Shown here piece after piece: positions 1 to 5,455 of a DNA stretch of 5,455 bases. A model generated the notes under the pieces. The model saw only the letters and a list, made by a program, of their open reading frames with translations, had not been told where the DNA came from and did not search any database. The stretch is from Desulfobacteraceae bacterium (GTDB lineage: Bacteria > Desulfobacterota > Desulfobacteria > Desulfobacterales > UBA11574), in the NCBI GenBank assembly GCA_029857875.1, contig JAOUGB010000191.1, positions 1 to 5,455 of the forward strand, in the 5' to 3' direction. A program made the translations under genes and the position numbers. The stretch's first letter is position 1. Each line of letters starts with the position of its first letter.

Positions 1-609
1 ACCGAAAAACTTGTTGCCGATGCACAAGGTTTTGCAGCAAGCAAAAGTGTTAACATTGCAAACGAAAATGAGGTTGTAAACTTTTTTCAAGAAATTATCG
101 ACAAAACCGGACGAATTGATGTTCTGATAAACAATGCCGGTATCACCAAAGACGGGCTTCTGGTCCGCATGAAAGAACAGGACTGGGATGCTGTCTTAAA
201 TATTAATTTAAAAGGTGCATTCACTTGCACCAAAATTGCTGCCAAAGTCATGATGCAGCAGCGTTACGGCCGTATTATTAATATGGCGTCGGTTGTGGGA
301 GTCACCGGCAATGCGGGACAGGCGAATTATTCGGCGTCAAAGGCGGGCTTAATCGGGCTCACAAAAACAGCCGCAAAAGAGCTTGCATCCCGAGGTATTA
401 CGGTAAATGCAATTGCCCCGGGTTTTATAGAAACAGACATGACGGCGTCGCTTTCGGAAAAGGCAAGGAATGCAATGCTGAGCCAAGTCCCACTGGGGCG
501 CGCAGGGTATCCCGAAGATATTGCTGCAGCGGTTGCTTTTCTGGCTTCTGATAGTGCATCTTACATCACAGGCCAGGTAATTCATGTTAGCGGTGGAATG
601 TATATATGA
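1..609 (+). CDS. fabG: 3-oxoacyl-[acyl-carrier-protein] reductase FabG, 5'-truncated by the window edge
   Basis: This cytoplasmic short-chain dehydrogenase reduces 3-oxoacyl-ACP to 3-hydroxyacyl-ACP with NADPH in type II fatty-acid synthesis. The frame is open from base 1 and gives 202 residues before TGA. Visible motifs are NNAG at residues 44-47, catalytic Ser97 in the strand-5 segment INMAS, and the YSASK motif with Tyr110 and Lys114. These match E. coli Ser138, Tyr151 and Lys155 with a constant offset of 41. About 41 residues, including the N-terminal Gly-rich nucleotide-binding loop, therefore lie upstream, and the full protein would be near 243 residues (E. coli FabG has 244). The conserved PG-x-I-x-T-DMT substrate-loop region and the C-terminal [14 protein letters not shown] end are present. 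The ATG at 169 is internal, not the start. acpP follows after 24 bases, so the two are very likely co-transcribed. FabG is the best call over other SDR enzymes because of these motifs and the acpP-fabF neighbours. Confidence 0.96.
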   Translation, partial: TEKLVADAQGFAASKSVNIANENEVVNFFQEIIDKTGRIDVLINNAGITKDGLLVRMKEQDWDAVLNINLKGAFTCTKIAAKVMMQQRYGRIINMASVVGVTGNAGQANYSASKAGLIGLTKTAAKELASRGITVNAIAPGFIETDMTASLSEKARNAMLSQVPLGRAGYPEDIAAAVAFLASDSASYITGQVIHVSGGMYI

Positions 610-617
610 TATTTATT

Positions 618-626
618 AAAGGAGGT
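618..626 (+). promoter_or_regulatory. Strong Shine-Dalgarno site of acpP
   Basis: The sequence AAAGGAGGT lies 7 bases before the ATG at 634. It is a near-perfect complement to the 3' end of 16S rRNA. This fits the high translation rate that acyl carrier protein needs, and it contrasts with the two downstream genes at 2332 and 3435, which have no such site. Confidence 0.9.
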
Positions 627-633
627 AAGCTGA

Positions 634-861
634 ATGTCAATTGAAGATAAAGTAAAGAAGATAATTGCGGAAAAGCTAAGTGTTGATCTTGAAGAGATTG
701 TACCGGAAGCATCTTTTGTGGATGATTTAGGTGCAGATTCACTCGACCTTGTAGAGTTGATCATGTCCATGGAAGAAGAGTTCGATATTGATATTCCTGA
801 TGAAGAAGCGGAAAAACTGATAACGGTTAAAGACGCCTTCGATTACATTGCCAAGCACTAA
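634..861 (+). CDS. acpP: Acyl carrier protein AcpP
   Basis: This is the small acidic cytoplasmic carrier that holds growing acyl chains as thioesters on a 4'-phosphopantetheine arm and presents them to FabG, FabF, FabH and the other cycle enzymes. It has 75 residues, the usual size. The phosphopantetheine attachment motif [10 protein letters not shown] is present with the modified serine at Ser36, as in E. coli AcpP. Helix II and the acidic face ([18 protein letters not shown]) that partner enzymes recognise are intact, as is the C-terminal [11 protein letters not shown] helix. The start is fixed by the AAAGGAGGT site. It sits between fabG (24-base gap) and fabF (65-base gap), the classical order of the primary fatty-acid cluster, so it is the housekeeping ACP and not a dedicated secondary-metabolism carrier. 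The DSL serine and full length make function very likely. Confidence 0.98.
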   Translation: MSIEDKVKKIIAEKLSVDLEEIVPEASFVDDLGADSLDLVELIMSMEEEFDIDIPDEEAEKLITVKDAFDYIAKH

Positions 862-890
862 TATTGTCATTTAAGATGAGACCTTTATAA

Positions 891-912
891 AACCGGTATC
901 AATCTGTCGGTT
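891..912 (+). other. Small stem-loop between acpP and fabF
   Basis: AACCGG at 891-896 can pair with TCGGTT at 907-912 (five Watson-Crick pairs plus one G-U) around a 10-base loop. It ends five bases before the fabF Shine-Dalgarno site and has no T-run after it, so it is not an intrinsic terminator. It could be a processing or stability element that helps acpP mRNA outlast fabF mRNA, but this is inference and a stem this short may be chance. Confidence 0.2.
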
Positions 913-916
913 GTTT

Positions 917-922
917 AGGAGG
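917..922 (+). promoter_or_regulatory. Shine-Dalgarno site that fixes the TTG start of fabF
   Basis: AGGAGG lies only four bases before TTG at 927. No ATG or GTG occurs in frame between this site and the conserved RRVVITGLG N-terminus, so TTG is the only start that fits both the ribosome site and the family. The short spacer and the weak start codon probably lower fabF translation relative to acpP. Confidence 0.8.
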
Positions 923-926
923 CCTA

Positions 927-2168
927 TTGAGTAGACGGGTGGTTATCACGGGTCTTGGGTTAGTAACGCCCTTGGGTATTGGTGTGGATGAGACATGGAC
1001 GGCCCTGTGTAAAGGTCAATCGGGGATATCAGAGATCACTCGATTCGATGCTTCTGGCTTTGACACAAGGATTGCCGGAGAGGTAAAGAATTTTCTTTCA
1101 AAGGATTTTCTTTCTAAAAAAGAGGCCAAACGTACCCAGCTATTCATCGCCTATGCTGTTGCAGCATCCCGTATGGCCCTGGAAGATTCCGGGTTAACCA
1201 TAGACAAAACCAATGAAAACAGAGTCGGTGTTCTTACAGGATGCGGTCTAGGCGGGCTGCATTTGCTGGAACAAACCACTGTCGTCCTGCAAGAGAAAGG
1301 TCCCCAACGGGTAACACCGTTTTTTATTCCGATGATTATCGGCAATATGGCGCCCGGGATGATTTCAATTTATCTGGGTGCCAAGGGACCCAATTCTTCC
1401 ATTGCCACAGCATGCGCTTCGGGAACCCACGCCGTTGGCGATGCGTTCAGAATCATCAAAAGAGGTGAGGCGGATGCCATGATCACCGGCGGAGTGGAGT
1501 CTGTAATCACGCCCACATGCATTGCGGGTTTCAATGCCATGAAAGCGCTGTCCACTCGGAACGACGCCCCTGAAAGGGCGTCCCGGCCATTTGATCGCGA
1601 CCGGGACGGTTTTGTTATCGGTGAAGGATGCGGAATTCTGGTTTTGGAAACACTCGATTCCGCGTTGGAAAGAGGCGCCCGTATTTATGCGGAAATATGC
1701 GGGTATGGCATGAGCGGAGACGGATTTCATATGGCTGCGCCGGCGCCCGAAGGAGAAGGCGCAGCCCGGTGTATGGCCGCCGCCCTTTCGGATGCACAAA
1801 TGACCGGTGACGAAATCGATTACATCAACGCCCACGGGACATCAACGCAGCTTAATGATGTCTACGAAACCAAAGCCATCAAGTCCGTATTTAAGGAAAA
1901 AGCATCGTCCATAGCCATAAGCTCCACCAAATCCATGACAGGCCACCTATTGGGCGGTGCCGGGGGAATCGAAACGGTGTTCACAGCACTGACAATTTCT
2001 GATGGAATCATTCCACCGACAATCAATCTTGATCATCCGGATGAAGAATGCGACCTTGATTATGTACCGAATAAAGCACGAAAGATGGATGTGAAAAGCG
2101 CGATGACCAATTCCTTTGGATTCGGCGGTACAAACGCAACACTGATTCTTAAAAAGTATCTGAATTGA
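927..2168 (+). CDS. fabF: 3-oxoacyl-[acyl-carrier-protein] synthase II FabF (KAS II)
   Basis: This cytoplasmic thiolase-fold condensing enzyme extends acyl-ACP with malonyl-ACP, releasing CO2, in the elongation cycle. It has 413 residues, the same size as E. coli FabF. The catalytic residues have the same numbers as in E. coli: nucleophile Cys163 in TACASG, His303 in NAHGTS, Lys335 and His340 in STKSMTGH. The C-terminal FGFGGTN loop that gates the active site is present. The substrate-cavity segment ASRPFDRDRDGFVIGEG is also typical. The start is TTG, set by the AGGAGG site just upstream. It follows acpP after 65 bases. Residues 56-64 contain a small internal repeat (FLSK-D-FLSK). All catalytic residues are intact, so it should be active. 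FabB is less likely because of the acpP linkage and the FabF-like numbering. Confidence 0.97.
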   Translation: MSRRVVITGLGLVTPLGIGVDETWTALCKGQSGISEITRFDASGFDTRIAGEVKNFLSKDFLSKKEAKRTQLFIAYAVAASRMALEDSGLTIDKTNENRVGVLTGCGLGGLHLLEQTTVVLQEKGPQRVTPFFIPMIIGNMAPGMISIYLGAKGPNSSIATACASGTHAVGDAFRIIKRGEADAMITGGVESVITPTCIAGFNAMKALSTRNDAPERASRPFDRDRDGFVIGEGCGILVLETLDSALERGARIYAEICGYGMSGDGFHMAAPAPEGEGAARCMAAALSDAQMTGDEIDYINAHGTSTQLNDVYETKAIKSVFKEKASSIAISSTKSMTGHLLGGAGGIETVFTALTISDGIIPPTINLDHPDEECDLDYVPNKARKMDVKSAMTNSFGFGGTNATLILKKYLN

Positions 2169-2170
2169 TA

Positions 2171-2203
2171 TCGGCCAAAGAGTGAATGTCATTAATTGGC
2201 TGG
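2171..2203 (+). other. Stem-loop just after the fabF stop
   Basis: TCGGCCAA at 2171-2178 can pair with TTGGCTGG at 2196-2203 (eight pairs, two of them G-U) around a 17-base loop. No T-run follows, so it is not a clear Rho-independent terminator. It could act as a 3'-end stabiliser for the fabG-acpP-fabF message or as a weak pause site. The evidence is only the pairing and the position three bases after the stop codon. Confidence 0.22.
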
Positions 2204-2219
2204 GTGTTGCCGTTAAGAC

Positions 2220-2248
2220 TTGATATATCATTATAAAATATGTATAGA
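2220..2248 (+). promoter_or_regulatory. Candidate sigma-70-type promoter for the downstream fabH
   Basis: TTGATA at 2220-2225 and TATAGA at 2243-2248 are separated by 17 bases. They match the consensus boxes at five and four of six positions. The 163-base gap after fabF is strikingly AT-rich, and the predicted transcript would begin about 75 bases before the fabH start. AT-rich DNA gives such matches by chance, so confidence is modest. If real, it separates fabH and the following genes from the fab core. Confidence 0.35.
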
Positions 2249-2331
2249 ACCTATCAGATTTGGAATACTTAAAATCATAAATTCTTTATGAAAAGGATTA
2301 TGAAAGAATTATAACTAAAAAGTAACCAGTT

Positions 2332-3345
2332 ATGGACTTTGCAGCAAGGATTACGGGAACTGGATCAGCCTTCCCCAAAAAACGAGTCACTAACGACAGT
2401 ATCGTTCAAAAACTTTCAAAATTAGGTATTACAACCAGCGACGAATGGATACGCGAGAGAACCGGAATTTGTGAGCGCCGGATTTCAGATGTTGAAAAAC
2501 CTGAGGAACATAACTCTTCCCTCGGTTTTTCAGCAGCACAAAAAGCCCTGGAGATGGCGGGAAAATCACCGCAAAGCATCGATCAGATTATTTATGCCAC
2601 CTGCTCTCCTGACACGCCACTTCCATCCACCGCCTGCTGGCTTCAGCATAAGATAGGTGCCGATCATGCTTGGGCCATGGATATTAATGCAGCCTGTTCG
2701 GGATTTATTTATGGACTGGTGACGGCTGAAAAGTTCATTCAGTCCGGACAGGTCAAAATAGCATTGGTTGTGGGTGGCGAAGTTCTGAACCCTATTCTCA
2801 ACTGGGAGGATCGTAATTCCTGTATTTTATTTGGAGACGGTGCCGGTGCGGCCGTTGTCGAACAGGTTCCTTCAGATTCCAGCCGTCGAATTCTTCGCAG
2901 CCATCTGCGCTCAGATGGGAATCTATGGGATCTTCTTTGTGTTCCTGCCGGCGGCTCGAATATGGAGGTAACCCCTGAAAGATACGCTCAAAAACTTCAC
3001 AAATTAACGATGAAAGGTAAAGAAATTTTCAAGGTTGCTGTAAAAACAATGGCCGATTTTGCCCTTATTACCTTGAAAAAGAATCAGATGACCACTGATG
3101 ATCTCGATTGGTTTGTTCCGCACCAGGCCAACCTTCGAATTATAGAAGCAGTGGCCAAACGTCTCAAATTTCCCATGGAAAAAGTTCTTGTGAACGTTGA
3201 TCGTTATGGCAATACATCAGCTGCAACGATTCCCACAATGTTGGACGAAGCCAATAGAGACGGGCGAATTAAAAGTGGACAGACGGTTCTGTTGGATGCC
3301 TTTGGCGCAGGACTGACTTACGGCTCTATCCTTGTTCGCTGGTAA
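2332..3345 (+). CDS. fabH: 3-oxoacyl-ACP synthase III (FabH-type condensing enzyme)
   Basis: This enzyme condenses an acyl-CoA starter with malonyl-ACP to begin chain synthesis. It has 337 residues, about 20 more than E. coli FabH. The catalytic triad is visible: Cys122 in AACSGF, His264 in PHQAN and Asn294 in GNTSAA. Residues matching the E. coli CoA-binding ones are kept: Trp39 and Arg43 in DEWIRERTGI, Arg161 in EDRN, and Arg269 in QANLRII. GDGAGAAVV and the C-terminal AFGAGLTYGSILVRW are typical. Additional residues lie before DEWI (about 25-36) and around 205-220, which may alter the starter pocket. The ATG is the only usable start, since an in-frame stop lies nine bases upstream, but no Shine-Dalgarno site is seen. 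Its place after fabF, not in front of fabD, is unusual. It may be the primary FabH moved here or a paralogue with another starter. The family is certain; the starter is unknown. Confidence 0.93.
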   Translation: MDFAARITGTGSAFPKKRVTNDSIVQKLSKLGITTSDEWIRERTGICERRISDVEKPEEHNSSLGFSAAQKALEMAGKSPQSIDQIIYATCSPDTPLPSTACWLQHKIGADHAWAMDINAACSGFIYGLVTAEKFIQSGQVKIALVVGGEVLNPILNWEDRNSCILFGDGAGAAVVEQVPSDSSRRILRSHLRSDGNLWDLLCVPAGGSNMEVTPERYAQKLHKLTMKGKEIFKVAVKTMADFALITLKKNQMTTDDLDWFVPHQANLRIIEAVAKRLKFPMEKVLVNVDRYGNTSAATIPTMLDEANRDGRIKSGQTVLLDAFGAGLTYGSILVRW

Positions 3346-3368
3346 AGAAAAGTATATTTACCTATAAT
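3340..3368 (+). promoter_or_regulatory. Candidate promoter for the PfaD-like gene
   Basis: A perfect -10 box TATAAT lies at 3363-3368. The sequence 17 bases upstream, TGGTAA at 3340-3345, overlaps the fabH stop and matches TTGACA at only three of six positions. A second weak pair, TTGAAA at 3394-3399 with TAATAA at 3416-3421, lies in the same gap. The gap of 89 bases is AT-rich, so the gene could equally be read through from fabH. Confidence 0.25.
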
Positions 3369-3434
3369 TATTGTTTTTTAGCCCTATCACTATTTGAAAC
3401 GCTCAATTTATGACTTAATAAAAACATTATTCAT

Positions 3435-5252
3435 ATGACAGATACTATTCACAGTTTTCATATTCCTGTTATGGGTACCGGACATTCCGTGGACACCCCT
3501 ATCCGCGTTGCTCCTTTCGGAATTTCATCCGTTATATCGCTGGTTGATGACTTGCTTCTCGAAAAAATCCGCGAATATTACACTGAAAAGTATGGCCTCC
3601 CTTATCACAAGATAGCAAAAGATGATGAAGACGGCCGGGCAAAACGCATTTCAGCTTACCTTAATGTCGTCCATGATATTGTTCAAAAAAAGATGGGAGA
3701 AATAAAACAGCAGCCTTTTTTTGAAAACAACAACAAGCAAAAATATTTTGAGCTGTTGCCTGAAGACTCGATGCTGAAACAAAAATATAACAAATTGCTT
3801 AAAATGAAAGCCGGCGACGAAAGAAATGACCTTGAAAAAGATCTAACACTTAATATGAAACCCGGCTCTATCGATGTCAATATCATGGTCAATGTGGATC
3901 GGATTCGTTTTAATAAAAACGGCGATCCCCTTGGTGAAGAATTTACCGATGCCAAAGCAGGGCTTCGAGGCTATTCCAACAGCTGCCTTCAGTCTTCAAT
4001 TGTATTTTCGGCAGGCATTAATCGAGGCTTATATAGTTATATAAGTAAATTCCGTGACTTTTACAGAGACAAAATGGGGCGGATCAAGAAGCGGATTATT
4101 CTAAAAGTGAGTGATTTCAGGTCTGCTTTAATTCAGGGTAAATTTTTGGCCAAAAAAGGACTTGAGGTCTATGAGTTTCGCATCGAATCCGGTTTGAATT
4201 GCGGCGGCCATGCCTTTGCCTCCAATGGTATTTTGCTTCCAAAACTTCTTAAAGAATTCAGGGAAAAACGAAAAAGTCTGGTTGCGGAATTTAGACCGCT
4301 CATACAAAAGTACTATAAAAAAATGGGATGGGAATATCCTGAATCGGCGATAAACATTCATCCGCTTATCACGGTGCAAGGCGGTATCGGCAACCATGGC
4401 GAAGTATGCAGACTCAGAAAAGATTTTGGTATGGATCTAACAGGATGGGCCAGTCCTTTTCTGCTGGTTCCCGAAGTTACATGCGTGGATGATTCCACAC
4501 GTGAGCTTTTACGACAAGCCCAGGCGGAAGACCTTTATCTGAGTGACGTTTCTCCCTTAAACATCCCTTTTAACAATGTATACGGAACAGGATCAGAATT
4601 ATGGACCAAAAAGAGGGTGATGGAAGGCCGGCCCGGCTCACCGTGCCGAAAAAAAATCCTAGTATCCAACACCGAATTTACCGAAAAACCGATCTGTTTG
4701 GCATCACGAAAATATCAAGCGGCAAAACTTAAAAAAATTGAAAATATGGAAATCTCAACGGATGAAAAGGAAAGACTTCGAGAAAAAATTGTGGTAAAAA
4801 ACTGTATCTGCGACCATTTAGGGAACGGAGCACTCATTGCCCTGGGAATCGCCGATGAACAAAATGCACCCCAGTCAATATGCCCTGGACCCAATATTGA
4901 ATGGTTCAACAAATTTTACACGCTTAAAGAGATGGTAGACCATATTTATGGAAGAGGACCATCTTTGGTTTCATCAAAACGTCCCCATATGTTTGCCAAA
5001 GAAATTGAAATGTACATGGATGATTTTGAAAAGAAGGTATTGAGTTCCTCTCAAACAAAAAAAGAAATCATTACAATGCTTGAATATAAAAAGAATCTTG
5101 AAGAAGGGCTGGACTTTTGTCTTGAAATCGCGAAGAAGCCCCCTTATCCCGGAGAAAATTTAAAATCTATCTCAATCTGTGTGAAAGAACAAAGAAGTCG
5201 TTTAAACCGCCTTAATTCTCGATTTGAAGAAAGTATTCGTTTGGTTTCTTGA
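3435..5252 (+). CDS. Large PfaD/FabK-like flavin TIM-barrel protein, putative enoyl reductase or desaturase/isomerase
   Basis: I read this 605-residue soluble protein as a divergent member of the FabK / nitronate monooxygenase / PfaD superfamily, whose members bind FMN in a TIM barrel. Supporting segments in order are PVMGTGHS (11-18) with FGISS (28-32), resembling the first barrel strand; CGGHAFASNGILLP (256-269), resembling the GGH...LLP motif with His259 in the active-site position; VQGGIG (314-319), resembling the phosphate-binding AGGIG; GWASPFLLVPE (337-347), resembling GTRFLATxE; and CPGPNIEWFN (483-492), resembling PfaD's GPSLGAFN. The spacing fits PfaD (about 540 residues) better than FabK (about 320). 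Additional parts are a charged helical region at about 40-145 and a charged helical tail from about 515. Cys457, Cys459 and Cys483 cluster near the C-terminal part. It lacks a signal peptide or membrane segments. The start has no Shine-Dalgarno site, but TGA at 3411 leaves no upstream alternative. Linkage to fabH and fabF suggests fatty-acid chemistry. The comparison is from memory; the exact reaction is unknown. Confidence 0.7.
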   Translation: MTDTIHSFHIPVMGTGHSVDTPIRVAPFGISSVISLVDDLLLEKIREYYTEKYGLPYHKIAKDDEDGRAKRISAYLNVVHDIVQKKMGEIKQQPFFENNNKQKYFELLPEDSMLKQKYNKLLKMKAGDERNDLEKDLTLNMKPGSIDVNIMVNVDRIRFNKNGDPLGEEFTDAKAGLRGYSNSCLQSSIVFSAGINRGLYSYISKFRDFYRDKMGRIKKRIILKVSDFRSALIQGKFLAKKGLEVYEFRIESGLNCGGHAFASNGILLPKLLKEFREKRKSLVAEFRPLIQKYYKKMGWEYPESAINIHPLITVQGGIGNHGEVCRLRKDFGMDLTGWASPFLLVPEVTCVDDSTRELLRQAQAEDLYLSDVSPLNIPFNNVYGTGSELWTKKRVMEGRPGSPCRKKILVSNTEFTEKPICLASRKYQAAKLKKIENMEISTDEKERLREKIVVKNCICDHLGNGALIALGIADEQNAPQSICPGPNIEWFNKFYTLKEMVDHIYGRGPSLVSSKRPHMFAKEIEMYMDDFEKKVLSSSQTKKEIITMLEYKKNLEEGLDFCLEIAKKPPYPGENLKSISICVKEQRSRLNRLNSRFEESIRLVS

Positions 5253-5292
5253 AATCCAGTCAGTTTTGAACAATCTGAATTGAAAAGGACAA

Positions 5293-5455
5293 ATGACGAC
5301 AAATCACTTCTGGCATCTTCTCAAAACCGAATTCTTTTATCAAAGCTCGCCAAAACGTCGTTTTTTTGTGGAGAGATTTCGCAGTTGGGCGACGCTGATC
5401 TATTATACACAGCTTTTTAATATCATTATGTCAGAAAGTCTAACTGCGCGAAAGA
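5293..5455 (+). CDS. Unrecognised protein, N-terminal 54 residues only (runs off the window)
   Basis: An ATG at 5293 follows AAAAGGA (5283-5289) by three bases, and the frame stays open for 54 codons to the window end. It lies 40 bases after the PfaD-like gene in the same direction and is probably in the same transcript. The visible part begins MTTNHFWHLLKTEFFYQSS. It is rich in aromatic and basic residues, and positions 22-45 (PKRRFFVERFR then SWATLIYYTQLFNIIM) have a basic patch followed by a moderately hydrophobic stretch. This could be a membrane-associating N-terminus, as seen in some lipid acyltransferases. That idea comes from the context and composition alone. No catalytic motif is visible and no function is assigned. 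Confidence 0.6.
   Translation, partial: MTTNHFWHLLKTEFFYQSSPKRRFFVERFRSWATLIYYTQLFNIIMSESLTARK

Noticed and set aside
169..609. ATG at 169 as the start of a short independent reductase
   Set aside because: The frame is open back to base 1 and encodes the NNAG motif and the upstream part of the SDR fold, so this is an internal methionine of truncated fabG.
1089..1118. Tandem 15-base near-repeat in fabF giving FLSK-D-FLSK
   Set aside because: Two copies matching at 12 of 15 bases in a variable surface segment. The frame and catalytic core are unaffected, and there is no sign of a functional repeat array.
1365..1835. Long open frame on the - strand inside fabF (156 codons)
   Set aside because: It lies entirely opposite the conserved catalytic core of fabF, its translation resembles no family and is rich in Arg, Gly, His and Ser, and no ribosome site precedes it. 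It is a shadow of fabF codon use.
2288..2314. Tiny open frame (MKRIMKEL) before fabH as a possible leader peptide, within an 8-base inverted repeat AATTCTTT/AAAGAATT (2280-2287/2303-2310)
   Set aside because: The ATG at 2288 has no Shine-Dalgarno site, and the AAAGGA before the inner ATG at 2300 is only two bases away. The repeat is nearly all A and T in an AT-rich gap. Chance explains both.
3371..3379. T-rich run after fabH as an intrinsic terminator
   Set aside because: No GC-rich stem precedes it; the upstream bases are only AT-rich with tiny palindromes.
1..5455. CRISPR arrays, tRNA or rRNA genes, insertion sequences, phage attachment sites
   Set aside because: No spaced direct repeats, cloverleaf-like sequences, transposase frames or flanking terminal repeats were seen on either strand by eye.

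Overview
The window looks like part of a Gram-negative bacterial chromosome of moderate GC. Desulfobacterota (the former Deltaproteobacteria) is the likeliest group, judged from the general look of the FabF and FabH proteins and the gene order. This is an impression, not a database result. All genes that can be supported lie on the + strand, and no stretch longer than 170 bases lacks a gene.

Layout. Positions 1-609 hold the 3' end of fabG (3-oxoacyl-ACP reductase; about 41 N-terminal residues lie outside the window). Next come acpP (634-861, acyl carrier protein) and fabF (927-2168, 3-oxoacyl-ACP synthase II), which starts with TTG. These three genes form a standard type II fatty-acid synthesis core, with strong Shine-Dalgarno sites before acpP and fabF. 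After an AT-rich gap of 163 bases comes a complete FabH-type condensing enzyme (2332-3345) with an intact Cys-His-Asn triad. After 89 bases comes a 605-residue protein (3435-5252) that I read as a divergent flavin TIM-barrel enzyme of the FabK / nitronate monooxygenase / PfaD superfamily. After 40 bases a new reading frame begins (5293) and runs off the window end; I do not recognise it.

How the genes fit together. AcpP carries the growing chain, FabH would start it from an acyl-CoA, FabF would extend it, and FabG would reduce the 3-oxo group. The PfaD-like protein is placed where an enoyl reductase, or a FabX-like dehydrogenase/isomerase that makes double bonds, would complete or alter the cycle. 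No dehydratase is visible. The unusual part is the second half of the window. A FabH lies downstream of fabF instead of upstream of fabD, and beside it is a large, poorly described PfaD-like flavoprotein with an additional N-terminal helical region, a cluster of cysteines and a charged C-terminal tail. Both genes lack a recognisable Shine-Dalgarno site and have AT-rich leaders with possible promoters of their own, so this module may be regulated separately from the housekeeping core. My main hypothesis is a specialised or secondary lipid (possibly unsaturated fatty acid) pathway attached to the primary fab cluster.
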